Part shown: piece after piece, positions 45,033 through 53,683 of the stretch
How positions within the stretch are numbered: position 1 is the first letter of the stretch
Layout: every line of letters begins with the position of its first letter
NCBI GenBank assembly: GCA_002403375.1
Contig: DHHQ01000011.1
Span: forward strand, 23,468 to 87,467
From: Thiobacillus denitrificans
GTDB taxonomy: Bacteria > Pseudomonadota > Gammaproteobacteria > Burkholderiales > Thiobacillaceae
Reading direction: 5' to 3'
Length of the DNA stretch: 64,000 bases
The notes under the pieces: generated by a model
What the model saw: only the letters and a program-made list of their open reading frames with translations
Database searches by the model: none
Told to the model about the DNA's origin: nothing
Translations under genes and position numbers: made by a program

Positions 45033-45048
45033 TGGCACGCTTCCTGAT
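45033..45048 (+). promoter_or_regulatory. Weaker sigma-54-like promoter for the cyanate operon
   Basis: The sequence TGGCACGCTTCCTGAT has a perfect -24 box but GA in place of GC at -12. It differs from the usp-operon promoter at only two of sixteen positions. The start site would be near 45058, leaving an untranslated leader of about 180 bases. The rest of 44909-45241 shows no gene. Confidence 0.45.
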
Positions 45049-45241
45049 TACGACACAAGTGGAAACACGACACAGCGTATCGAATCCGTCCGGATCGCCT
45101 TGATGCACGCGGGCCGGCGAAGGGTAAGCCCGTCGGACTGCTCCCGGACGATCTGCACCAAACCGGAGCGCGGGGCGAACAAAAGGGTGCGGCGTGTGCG
45201 TGTAGCTGCAATGCCATTTTTCAATCCGATAGGAGCCTCTC

Positions 45242-46600
45242 ATGTCCGGTTTTGACAACCCGTTTGACCCCGATACCCAACTGCACCGTGCCGGCTGCAG
45301 TTGCGGCCGGCACCACAGCCAGGCCGACCACGACGCCGACATGAAGAACGAGGATGCGCGCGTTTCGCGCGTGGTCGAGTCGGCGGTGATGCGCGGCCTC
45401 TTCCCGGACGACCGGATGCGCCGCAACTTCCTGCGCGCGGTCGGCGCCGGTACCGCGATGGCGGCGATCTCGACGCTGTTCCCGATGGGCGCGGCCAAGG
45501 CGCTGGCGCAGGAACGTGGCAAGCTGGAAAAGACCGACCTCAAGATCGGCTTCATCCCGATCACCTGCGCCACCCCCATCATCATGGCGGGCCCGATGGG
45601 CTTCTATGCGCGTGAAGGCTTGAATGTCAGCCTGCAGAAAACGGCCGGCTGGGCGGTGATCCGCGACAAGGTGCAGAACAAGGAATACGACGCCTCGCAC
45701 ATGCTGTCGCCGATGCCGCTGGCGATGTCGCTGGGGCTGGGGTCGGCCAAGCAGGCGATCGACGTGGCGACGATCCAGAACATCAACGGCCAGGCCATCA
45801 CCCTGCACCTGAAGCACAAGGACAAGATGAATCCCAAGGACTGGAAGGGGATGAAGTTCGGCCTGCCGTTCGACTACTCGATCCACAACCTGCTGCTGCG
45901 CTACTACCTGGCCGAGGCCGGGCTCGATCCGGACAAGGATGTCGAACTGCGCATGATGCCGCCGCCCGACATGGTGGCCAACCTGCGTGCCGGCAACATC
46001 GACGGCTTCCTCGGCCCCGAGCCTTTCAACCAGCGCGCCGTGTTCGAGGGTTTCGCCTTCATCCACACCCTGTCGCGCGACCTGTGGGACGGCCATCCCT
46101 GCTGCGCCTTCGGCGTTCAGGAAGGCTTCTACAAGCAGTATCCCAATACCTACGCCGCGTTGTTCCGCGCGATTGCCAGCGCCACCGACTACGCGCACAA
46201 GCCGGAGAACCGCAAGGAGATCATCGAGGCCATTGCACCGGCCAACTACCTCAACCAGCCGATCCCGGTGCTGGAGCAGGTGATGACCGGGCGCTTCGCC
46301 GACGGCCTCGGCAAGGTGAGGAACGTGCCCGACCGCGTCGACTTCGATCCCTTCCCCTGGCAGTCGATGGCGGTGTGGATCCTCACGCAGCTGAAGCGCT
46401 GGAACTACATCAAGGGCGACGTCAACTACCAGGCCGTCGCCGAGGAAGTGTTCCGCGCCACCGACGCGCGTGCGCGCATGGCCGAAATCGGGCTGACGGC
46501 GCCGAAGGCCAGCTACATGAAGCACACCATCATGGGCAAGGTGTTCGATCCCGCGAAGCCTGCCGAATACCTCAACTCCTTTGCCATCAAACGCACATGA
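45242..46600 (+). CDS. CmpA/NrtA-family ABC transporter substrate-binding protein (probable cyanate)
   Basis: A 452-residue periplasmic binding protein exported folded through the Tat route: the twin-arginine motif RRNFLRAVG is at about residues 60-68, followed by a hydrophobic core ending in AKALAQ. Before it lies an unusual Cys/His-rich stretch (AGCSCGRHHSQADHDAD), a possible metal site in the cytoplasmic leader. The mature part is NrtA-like. With cynS downstream, cyanate is the likeliest ligand; nitrate, nitrite or bicarbonate are other options for this family. Confidence 0.88.
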   Translation: MSGFDNPFDPDTQLHRAGCSCGRHHSQADHDADMKNEDARVSRVVESAVMRGLFPDDRMRRNFLRAVGAGTAMAAISTLFPMGAAKALAQERGKLEKTDLKIGFIPITCATPIIMAGPMGFYAREGLNVSLQKTAGWAVIRDKVQNKEYDASHMLSPMPLAMSLGLGSAKQAIDVATIQNINGQAITLHLKHKDKMNPKDWKGMKFGLPFDYSIHNLLLRYYLAEAGLDPDKDVELRMMPPPDMVANLRAGNIDGFLGPEPFNQRAVFEGFAFIHTLSRDLWDGHPCCAFGVQEGFYKQYPNTYAALFRAIASATDYAHKPENRKEIIEAIAPANYLNQPIPVLEQVMTGRFADGLGKVRNVPDRVDFDPFPWQSMAVWILTQLKRWNYIKGDVNYQAVAEEVFRATDARARMAEIGLTAPKASYMKHTIMGKVFDPAKPAEYLNSFAIKRT

Positions 46601-47448
46601 AGACACGACTCTCACTCAGCCAGAAGTCCGCCCTGCTGTCGCTGGCGCTGTTCGGGGTGATCCTGCTGGTCTGGCAGCTGACGACGCTGCCGGAAGCCAA
46701 GGTCGTCGCGGACGGCATCGACCCCGAGTACGCCGCGCTGATGGGCGGCGGCGCGTCCACCGCGGCGTCGAGCTTCCCCACCCCGGCGGCGATGGGGCAG
46801 ACGGTGTGGGAGAAGCTCTCCGACCCGTTCTACGACAACGGCCCCAACGACAAGGGCATCGGCATCCAGCTCGCGTACTCGCTGGCGCGCGTGCTGGGCG
46901 GCTTCTTCCTCGCCGCCGCGGTGGCGATTCCGCTCGGCTTCGCCATCGGCAACTCGCGCGTGGTCTATGCGGCCCTCAACCCGTACGTGCAGGTGCTGAA
47001 GCCGATCTCGCCGCTGGCGTGGATGCCGCTGGCGCTCTACACGATCAAGGACGCGTCGGCCTCGTCGATCTTCGTCATCTTCATCTGCTCGCTGTGGCCG
47101 ATGCTGATCAACACCGCACTTGGCGTCGCCAACGTGCGCCGCGACTGGCTCGACGTCTCGCGCACGCTGGAGGTCAAGCCCCTGCGTCTCGCCTTCCGCG
47201 TCATCCTGCCGGCCGCCGCGCCGACGATCCTGACCGGCATGCGAATTTCCATGGGGATCGCCTGGCTGGTCATCGTCGCCGCCGAGATGCTGGTCGGCGG
47301 CACCGGCATCGGCTACTTCGTGTGGAACGAGTGGAACAACCTGTCGCTCACCAACGTGCTGTTCGCCATCCTGATGATCGGCGTCGTCGGCATGGCGCTC
47401 GACAGCATCTTCGGCTTGCTGGGCAAGCGCGTCGCGTACCAGGAGTAA
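46597..47448 (+). CDS. ABC transporter permease (NrtB/CynB-like)
   Basis: A 283-residue membrane protein with about six helices and the EAA-loop region RTLEVKPLRLAFRVILPAAAP. It forms the channel for the binding protein at 45242-46600 and the ATPase downstream. The start overlaps the stop of the previous gene (ATGA). Confidence 0.9.
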   Translation: MKTRLSLSQKSALLSLALFGVILLVWQLTTLPEAKVVADGIDPEYAALMGGGASTAASSFPTPAAMGQTVWEKLSDPFYDNGPNDKGIGIQLAYSLARVLGGFFLAAAVAIPLGFAIGNSRVVYAALNPYVQVLKPISPLAWMPLALYTIKDASASSIFVIFICSLWPMLINTALGVANVRRDWLDVSRTLEVKPLRLAFRVILPAAAPTILTGMRISMGIAWLVIVAAEMLVGGTGIGYFVWNEWNNLSLTNVLFAILMIGVVGMALDSIFGLLGKRVAYQE

Positions 47449-47452
47449 ACCC

Positions 47453-48385
47453 ATGTCCTCACCCAGCCTCCCGTTCCTGCAGGTCGAAAACCTGGCGCGC
47501 GCCTACCCCAGCCCCACCGGGGGGGATGACGTCACCGTGTTCGACCACGTCAACTTCCGCATCCACAAGGGCGAGTTCATCTGCGTCACCGGCCACTCCG
47601 GCTGCGGCAAGTCGACCATCCTCAACATCCTGGCCGGACTCGATTCAGCCAGCGCCGGCAACGTCTTCATGGACGGCCGCGAGGTCTCCGGTCCCAGTCT
47701 CGACCGCGGCGTCATTTTCCAGAGCCACGCACTGATGCCCTGGCTCACCGTGCTGGAGAACGTGACCTTCGCGGTGAAGTCGCGATGGCCGTCATGGAGC
47801 AAGCAGAAGATCCGCGACCATGCCATGCGCTACATCGAACTGGTCGGCCTCAAGGGCGCCGAACACAAGAAGCCGTCCCAATTGTCGGGTGGCATGAAGC
47901 AGCGCGTCGGCATCGCGCGCGCCTTTTCCATCGAGCCGAAGATGCTGCTGATGGACGAGCCCTTCGGTGCGCTCGATGCGCTGACGCGCGGCGTCATCCA
48001 GGACGAGCTGCTGAAGATCTGCGCCGAGACGCAGCAGACCGTGTTCATGATCACGCACGACGTCGACGAGGCGATCCTGCTCTCCGACAAGATCATGCTG
48101 ATGTCGAACGGCCCGCACGCCCGCATCGCCGAGATCGTCAACAACACCCTGCCGCGTCCGCGCGATCGGAGCGTCGTGCACAAGCACGCCCACTACTACC
48201 CGATCCGCAACCACCTGGTCGATTTCCTGGTGAGCCGGTCGAAGCAGTTCGGCAGCCTGCGCGATGCGCCAGGTGCCCCAAGCTCGCCCACCGTGTTCGA
48301 TCCGTCCGATCTGGTCGAGTCCGAGCCGGCTGTTGTTCCCGCGCCGCCCGTCGGCAAACCCCACATCCACCTCGTCAACGCTTAA
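47453..48385 (+). CDS. ABC transporter ATP-binding protein (NrtD/CynD-like)
   Basis: A 310-residue ATPase with Walker A GHSGCGKST, signature LSGGMKQRVGIARAF and Walker B MLLMDEPFGALD. After the ATPase core there is a tail of about 50 residues rich in Pro and Val without a clear domain. It starts four bases after the permease gene. Confidence 0.92.
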   Translation: MSSPSLPFLQVENLARAYPSPTGGDDVTVFDHVNFRIHKGEFICVTGHSGCGKSTILNILAGLDSASAGNVFMDGREVSGPSLDRGVIFQSHALMPWLTVLENVTFAVKSRWPSWSKQKIRDHAMRYIELVGLKGAEHKKPSQLSGGMKQRVGIARAFSIEPKMLLMDEPFGALDALTRGVIQDELLKICAETQQTVFMITHDVDEAILLSDKIMLMSNGPHARIAEIVNNTLPRPRDRSVVHKHAHYYPIRNHLVDFLVSRSKQFGSLRDAPGAPSSPTVFDPSDLVESEPAVVPAPPVGKPHIHLVNA

Positions 48386-48397
48386 GGATTTTTCATC

Positions 48398-48841
48398 ATG
48401 ACCCGCACCGAAGTCACCGACCTCATCCTCGCCGCCAAACACAAGAAAGGCCTCAAGTGGGCCGACATCGCCAAGAAGGTCGGCCAGAGCAAGGAATGGA
48501 CAACCGCTGCGCTGTTAGGGCAAATGACACTCGACAAGAAGCAGGCCGCCACTGTCGGCAAGCTGCTCAATCTCCCCGCCGAAGCGGTCGACCAGCTGCA
48601 GATGGTGCCGTACAAGGGCAGCCTGCCGAGTGCGGTGCCCACCGATCCGCTGATCTATCGCTTCTATGAACTGATCATGGTGTACGGCATGACGATCAAG
48701 TCGCTGATCCACGAGGAGTTCGGCGACGGGATCATGAGCGCGATCGATTTCTCGATGGACATTTCGCGGGTGGAGGACCCGAAGGGGGACCGGGTGAAGA
48801 TCGTCCTGAACGGGAAGTTCCTCCCGTACAAGATGTATTGA
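48398..48841 (+). CDS. cynS: Cyanate hydratase (cyanase)
   Basis: A 147-residue enzyme that turns cyanate and bicarbonate into ammonia and two CO2. The catalytic Arg and Glu (YRFYELIMVYG) and the Ser (MSAIDFSM) are present. The N-terminal helical domain is HTH-like. It ends the transporter operon, giving detoxification plus a supply of nitrogen and CO2. Confidence 0.97.
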   Translation: MTRTEVTDLILAAKHKKGLKWADIAKKVGQSKEWTTAALLGQMTLDKKQAATVGKLLNLPAEAVDQLQMVPYKGSLPSAVPTDPLIYRFYELIMVYGMTIKSLIHEEFGDGIMSAIDFSMDISRVEDPKGDRVKIVLNGKFLPYKMY

Positions 48842-48860
48842 TCGCCTGGTTGTGTTGCGT

Positions 48861-48886
48861 CCCTCGCCCGCTCGCCGGGGAGAGGG
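48861..48886. repeat. REP-like GC palindrome downstream of cynS
   Basis: An imperfect palindrome CCCTCGCCC...GGGGAGAGGG of the kind found many times in proteobacterial intergenic spacers. The rest of 48842-49086 contains short out-of-frame ORFs only. Confidence 0.45.
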
Positions 48887-49086
48887 GGCGCAGGTCGGAC
48901 GCGGGCTCTTGCAGGGCCTTTGCCGGCCATTGCGGCCGACGGTCGTGGATCCTGCGAAATCCCCGCGCCCCGCAATCGTGCTTCGACGGGCGGGTGCGGG
49001 CGGTGCGTTATCCAACCCGCAGCGGCGCGCACTGGAGTGCTTCGCAGCGCTTGCCATGATGGCAATTCCCCTTGCCCATGGTCGCC

Positions 49087-50472
49087 CTACCGGTGCGTGG
49101 ACGTGAGCACGATGTCCTCGTGATAGTGGCGATGCAGCGCGTCGAGCAGTTTCGCGTGGATGCCCCCGAATCCGCCGTTGCTCATCATCAGCACGTGGTC
49201 GCCCGGTTGCGCGTCGAGGACCAGTTGCGCGACGAGCGCGTCGATGTCGTCGAACACCCGCGCCCTGGCGCCGAGCGGCGCCAGGGCCTCGGCGGCGTCC
49301 CAGCCGAGGTTGGCGCCGTAGCAGTAGACCTGGTCGGCGCCGGCGAGGCTGTCGGGCAGGGCGGCCTTCATGACGCCGAGCTTCATGGTGTTGGAGCGCG
49401 GCTCCAGCACGGCGAGGATGCGCGCGTCGCCGACCTTCGCGCGCAGCCCTGCGACGGTGGTCGCGATCGCGGTGGGGTGGTGGGCGAAGTCGTCGTAGAC
49501 GGTGATGCCGTGGACGGTGCCGCGCACCTCCATGCGGCGCTTGACGTTCTCGAAGCGGGACAGCGCGTCGATCGCCGCCGCCGCCGGCACGCCGGCGTGG
49601 CGCGCCGCAGCGATGGCGGCGAGCGCGTTCATGCGATTGTGTTCGCCGATCAGCCTCCATTCGACGCGGCCCTGCCGCACGCCGTCGAGGAGGACGTCGA
49701 AGCTGCCGTCGGCGTCCGGCTCGCCGCCGCTCCATCCCGGCGTCGCGCCGAAACGCTCGACCGGGGTCCAGCAGCCGCGCGCCAGCACGCGATCGAGGTT
49801 GGCGTCGGTGCCGTTGGCGACGATCAGGCCGTTGCCCGGCACGGTGCGCACCAGATGGTGGAACTGGGTCTCGATCGCGGCGAGGTCGGGGAAGATGTCG
49901 GCGTGGTCGTACTCGAGGTTGTTGAGGATGGCGGTGCGCGGACGGTAGTGGACGAACTTGGAGCGCTTGTCGAAGAACGCGGTGTCGTACTCGTCGGCCT
50001 CGATGACGAAGAATGGGGTGTCGGTCAGCCGCGCCGAGACGCCGAAGTTCTCCGGGATGCCGCCGACCAGGAAGCCGGGATCGAGCTTCGCGTCCTCGAG
50101 GATCCACGCCAGCATCGCGGTGGTCGTGGTTTTGCCGTGGGTGCCGGCGACCGCCAGCACCCACTTGTCGCGCAGCACGGTGTCGGCCAGCCACTGCGGG
50201 CCCGAGGTGTAGGGCAGCCCGCGCTCGAGGATCGCTTCCATCAGCGGGTTGCCGCGGGTGACGACGTTGCCGACGACGAAGACGTCGGGATTCAGGTCGA
50301 CCTGGCCCGCGTCCCAGCCTTCGGTGAGCGCGATGCCGAGCGCGCGCAGTTGGTCGGACATCGGCGGGTAGACGTTGGCGTCGCAGCCGGTGACGGTGTG
50401 GCCGGCCGCACGCGCGATCGCGGCGATGCCGCCCATGAAGGTGCCGCAGATGCCGAGGATGTGCAGGTGCAT
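49087..50472 (-). CDS. mpl: UDP-N-acetylmuramate:L-alanyl-gamma-D-glutamyl-meso-diaminopimelate ligase
   Basis: A 461-residue Mur ligase that recycles murein tripeptide. The start MHLHILGICGTFMGGIAAIA and the ATP loop VAGTHGKTTTTAML identify it as Mpl, not MurC. It follows the hybrid kinase gene by 34 bases that are mostly a 7-bp tandem repeat. Confidence 0.95.
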   Translation of the reverse strand: MHLHILGICGTFMGGIAAIARAAGHTVTGCDANVYPPMSDQLRALGIALTEGWDAGQVDLNPDVFVVGNVVTRGNPLMEAILERGLPYTSGPQWLADTVLRDKWVLAVAGTHGKTTTTAMLAWILEDAKLDPGFLVGGIPENFGVSARLTDTPFFVIEADEYDTAFFDKRSKFVHYRPRTAILNNLEYDHADIFPDLAAIETQFHHLVRTVPGNGLIVANGTDANLDRVLARGCWTPVERFGATPGWSGGEPDADGSFDVLLDGVRQGRVEWRLIGEHNRMNALAAIAAARHAGVPAAAAIDALSRFENVKRRMEVRGTVHGITVYDDFAHHPTAIATTVAGLRAKVGDARILAVLEPRSNTMKLGVMKAALPDSLAGADQVYCYGANLGWDAAEALAPLGARARVFDDIDALVAQLVLDAQPGDHVLMMSNGGFGGIHAKLLDALHRHYHEDIVLTSTHR

Positions 50473-50477
50473 GATGT

Positions 50478-50498
50478 TAGGGGCTAGGGGCTAGGGGC
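50478..50498. repeat. Three tandem copies of TAGGGGC
   Basis: A perfect 7-bp unit repeated three times in the short gap upstream of mpl. Such repeats can change copy number, here altering the mpl leader spacing. Confidence 0.5.
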
Positions 50499-50506
50499 TG
50501 GGCCGA

Positions 50507-52417
50507 TTATCCCACGGCGGCACGCGCCTGCTGGATCAGGTGCGTCAGCAGGGCGCGCAGCTTGGCGGGGCGCAGCGGCTTGTGCAGCAGCGGGAAACCG
50601 GCGCGGGCGATGCGCTGGATGGTGTCGGGCGCGGTGTCGCCGGTGACCAGGATGGCCGGGATGTCGCGGCCGTATCGCTCCCGCAGGCGGGTGGCGACCG
50701 CGATGCCGTCGGTGTCGTCGGGCAGGCGGTAGTCCGACACGATGACGTCGGGGACGCGACCGAGGCTGTCGAGCCAGAGCACGGCTTCGTCGGCGCTGTG
50801 CGCGGCGACGAGGTCGATGTTCCAGTTGTCGAACAGTTCGGCCATCCCGCGCAGGATCGCCGTTTCGTCGTCGACCAGCACCACCAGGGCGTCGGCGGGC
50901 ACCTGGCCCGGCGCGCTCGCCGGCGCCGGCGCGACGATCAGGCCGGCGTCGCCCGCCGGCACGTCGATGCTGAACACCGACCCGTGGGCCGGGCGCGAGC
51001 GCACGCTGACCGGGTGCCCCAGCAGCCGGCCGAGGCGCGCCACGATGGCGAGTCCCAGGCCGAGGCCCTTGCTGCGGTCGCGCGCCGCGTTGTGCAACTG
51101 CACGAATTCGTGGAACACGCTTTCCTGCTGGTCGGGCGGAATGCCGCGCCCGGTGTCGAACACGCTGATGCGCACCGCGCGCCCGCGACGGCGGCAGGCC
51201 ACCAGCACGCCGCCGTCGTCGGTGTAGCGGATGGCGTTGGTGACGAGGTTGATCAGGATGCGCTCGATCAGCAGCGGATCGCTGTAGAGCGTCGCCCCGC
51301 AGGGCCGGAAGCGCAGCTTCAGTTGCTTCTCCGCGGCCACTGCACCGAACTGATGCGCCAGGTCGTCGAACATCTTCTGCAGGGGGAAATGCTTGCGGTT
51401 CGGCTCGATGGTCCCGGCGTCGAGTCGCGAGATGTCGAGCAGCGCGTTGAACAGCAGCTCCATCGCAGCAGTCGAGGCTTCGATGTTGTCGATGAGCGGC
51501 TGCGTGTCGGGGGAATGGTTGCGCGCCTTGAGCGCCGCGACGAACAGCGACAGCGCGTGCAGCGGCTGCCGCAGGTCGTGGCTCGCGGCGGCGAAGAAGC
51601 GCGACTTGGACTGGTTCGCGCGCTCGGCCAGGTCCTTCTTCGCGGCGAGGTCGGCCGTCGCTTCGCTCACCCGCTGCTCGAGTTCGTCGCGGTGCGCCTC
51701 GAGCGCGGCCGCCAGTTCGTTCACGCCGGCCGCGAGGGTGCCGACCTCGCCCTCGGGCGGCAGCTGCGTGCGCGCCGCAAGGTCGGCGTTCGCCAGCCGG
51801 TTGACCACGCTTCCGACATGGCGCAGCTGGGCGGTCAGGCGGGTCGACAGGCGCCACGCCAGTGCGCCGGTGAACAGCAGCGCCCCCAGCATGAGCAGGG
51901 CGGCGTGAAACAGCGTGCCGCGCTTGAGGCCGCTGAGCTCGCCGTGCGCCACGCCGACCTCGACCCGCCCGAGCAGGCCGTCGCCGGGGAGCGGCTCGTC
52001 GGCCAGGGGGGCGTCGAGAAAGTCGGCGGCCGGCAGGCGGATGTCCGCAGTCTGCAGGGAATAGGCGTCAGGCATGGCCGCGTTCAGGGTGTCGCCGGTG
52101 CTGGCGACAAGCTGGCCGCGTGCGTCGAAGACGCGGACATAGCTGATCCGGCTGGTGCCGGCTTCGTGCTTCAGCAGCGCGTTCGCCATCGCGGTGTCGC
52201 CGCTCGCCAGCGCGTAGGGCAGGGCGCCGGCGAGCTGCCGCGCGGCATGGTGGGCGCGGGCGTGCAGCCCGTCCTCGGCCGCGGTGAAGGCCTGCCGCGT
52301 GAAGTACGCGACCATCCCGAATTCGGCGAGCAGCGCCGGCAGCAGCGCGATCACCAGCATGCGGCTGCGGATGCTGGTCAGCCGGAAGGGGCCGCGCCCG
52401 AGGTGCGCGAGGCTCAC
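50507..52417 (-). CDS. Hybrid sensor histidine kinase with C-terminal receiver
   Basis: A 636-residue membrane kinase. Two helices (about 22-40 and 172-192) enclose a periplasmic sensor; a HAMP linker (about 195-245) and a coiled coil precede the His box SHDLRQPLHALSLF. N and G boxes are in NLVTNAIRYTDDGG, VFDTGRGIPP and GLGLGLAIVARL. The receiver (about 508-630) keeps the phospho-Asp in VIVSDYRLPDD. It overlaps the upstream NarL-type regulator gene by four bases. The signal is unknown. Confidence 0.92.
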   Translation of the reverse strand: MSLAHLGRGPFRLTSIRSRMLVIALLPALLAEFGMVAYFTRQAFTAAEDGLHARAHHAARQLAGALPYALASGDTAMANALLKHEAGTSRISYVRVFDARGQLVASTGDTLNAAMPDAYSLQTADIRLPAADFLDAPLADEPLPGDGLLGRVEVGVAHGELSGLKRGTLFHAALLMLGALLFTGALAWRLSTRLTAQLRHVGSVVNRLANADLAARTQLPPEGEVGTLAAGVNELAAALEAHRDELEQRVSEATADLAAKKDLAERANQSKSRFFAAASHDLRQPLHALSLFVAALKARNHSPDTQPLIDNIEASTAAMELLFNALLDISRLDAGTIEPNRKHFPLQKMFDDLAHQFGAVAAEKQLKLRFRPCGATLYSDPLLIERILINLVTNAIRYTDDGGVLVACRRRGRAVRISVFDTGRGIPPDQQESVFHEFVQLHNAARDRSKGLGLGLAIVARLGRLLGHPVSVRSRPAHGSVFSIDVPAGDAGLIVAPAPASAPGQVPADALVVLVDDETAILRGMAELFDNWNIDLVAAHSADEAVLWLDSLGRVPDVIVSDYRLPDDTDGIAVATRLRERYGRDIPAILVTGDTAPDTIQRIARAGFPLLHKPLRPAKLRALLTHLIQQARAAVG

Positions 52418-53055
52418 GATGCGCCGCTGCGCAGGATCAGCCGCTGGATGGCCAGCACGGCCTCGGTACGGTTGGTCACGCCGAGGGCGCGGAAGATCGC
52501 CGCCATGTGTACCTTCACCGTGCCTTCCGACATCGACAGCATGCCGGCGATGGCCTTGTTGGCGCAGCCCTGCGCCAGCAGGCGCGCCACCTCGAGTTGC
52601 CGCGCGGTGAGTCCGCAGTGCGCCAGGGAGGCGGTGTCGGCGGACGGCGGGACGGGGTGCCCGTCGGCGAGCGCGGCCGGGACGTAGAGGTCGCCCGCCA
52701 GCACCTGCCGCAGCGCGGCGAGCATCTCGGCGCTGGAGAGCGCCTTGGGGATGTAGCCGAGCGCGCCGGCCTCGAGGCTGCGGCGGATGTCGTGCGGGGA
52801 TTCGGAGGCGGACAGGACGACCAGCGGGATGCCCGGAAAGCGGCTGCGGAACTGGGCGATGCCCTGCACGCCGACGAAGCCCGGCATGTTGAGGTCGACC
52901 ACGGCGAGGTCGAGGTCCGGGTGCAGCGCCGTCTGCGAGAACAGGCTGGGATAGTCGTGGGCGTCGACGATCTCGACCGGCGGCTCGAGCTGGGCCAATA
53001 CCTGCCGCACCCCTTCGCGCATCAGCGGGTGGTCGTCGGCGAGTAGGGTTTTCAT
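52414..53055 (-). CDS. NarL/LuxR-family response regulator
   Basis: A 213-residue regulator with a receiver (Asp in AVVDLNMPGF, Lys in GYIPKAL) and a LuxR-type helix-turn-helix (LTARQLEVARLLAQGCANKAIA and VKVHMAAIFRALGV). It is coupled to the hybrid kinase. The targets are not evident. Confidence 0.93.
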   Translation of the reverse strand: MKTLLADDHPLMREGVRQVLAQLEPPVEIVDAHDYPSLFSQTALHPDLDLAVVDLNMPGFVGVQGIAQFRSRFPGIPLVVLSASESPHDIRRSLEAGALGYIPKALSSAEMLAALRQVLAGDLYVPAALADGHPVPPSADTASLAHCGLTARQLEVARLLAQGCANKAIAGMLSMSEGTVKVHMAAIFRALGVTNRTEAVLAIQRLILRSGAS

Positions 53056-53110
53056 GGGCGCGCTCCCTGCATGGCAGGGGATTCTAGCGCCCCGCGCGGT
53101 TTCTGGCGCG

Positions 53111-53590
53111 CTACTTGCCGCGCGCCCTGGCGAGTCCGGCGTCGATCGCCGCCTCGAGGTAGCCGAAGTAGTAGTCGGGGATCAGCATGCCGACGATCGG
53201 TTCACCGACGGGCGTCCCGCGGGGGTCGAACACCATCACGGTCGGCACCATGAACACCTTCTGGGCCGAGGCGAATGCGCCCTCGGTCGTGCGCGTCCCG
53301 TCGAATCCGACAAGCGGCGTGCTGGAGCCGATGGTGACTTCGCGGATGAGGGCGCGCTTCGCATAGGCCGGATCCCTGTGCATCGGAACGAGGTACTCGG
53401 CCTTGACGCGATCGCAATAGGGGCAGCTCGGGCTCGTGAAGACCACCAGGATCGGCACCCGGCGCTTCGCGGCAAGCCGGGCGTCGGACTGGAAATTCCC
53501 GGCGTGGACCAGGCCGTCCGCCGCGCCGGCGGCGGCGGGCAGCGCGAGGGCCCATGCTAAAATCAGGCCCCAGGCTGCGCTCATTCGCAT
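53111..53590 (-). CDS. Periplasmic thioredoxin-fold protein (SoxW-like)
   Basis: A 159-residue protein with a signal peptide (about 1-24, ending AGAADG) and the active site SPSCPYCDRVKAEYL, a CPYC motif like thiol-oxidoreductases. A cis-Pro lies in FMVPTVMVFD. It may keep periplasmic thiols reduced. It is divergent from hemC. Confidence 0.82.
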   Translation of the reverse strand: MRMSAAWGLILAWALALPAAAGAADGLVHAGNFQSDARLAAKRRVPILVVFTSPSCPYCDRVKAEYLVPMHRDPAYAKRALIREVTIGSSTPLVGFDGTRTTEGAFASAQKVFMVPTVMVFDPRGTPVGEPIVGMLIPDYYFGYLEAAIDAGLARARGK

Positions 53591-53683
53591 GATGGTGTCC
53601 TTCCTCCAGAGGGGGCGCGGTGTCGTCATGACCATCAGTGTCGCGTCATCCTTTGCCAAATCAAACAGTCCATTCTTACCGCC

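Noticed and set aside
45058..45241. Riboswitch in the cyanate-operon leader
   Set aside because: I could not match any known riboswitch core by eye; only short GC stems are visible. A covariance search would decide.
48842..49086. Small genes between cynS and mpl
   Set aside because: The short ORFs there are out of phase with one another, have repeat-derived sequence and lack ribosome sites.
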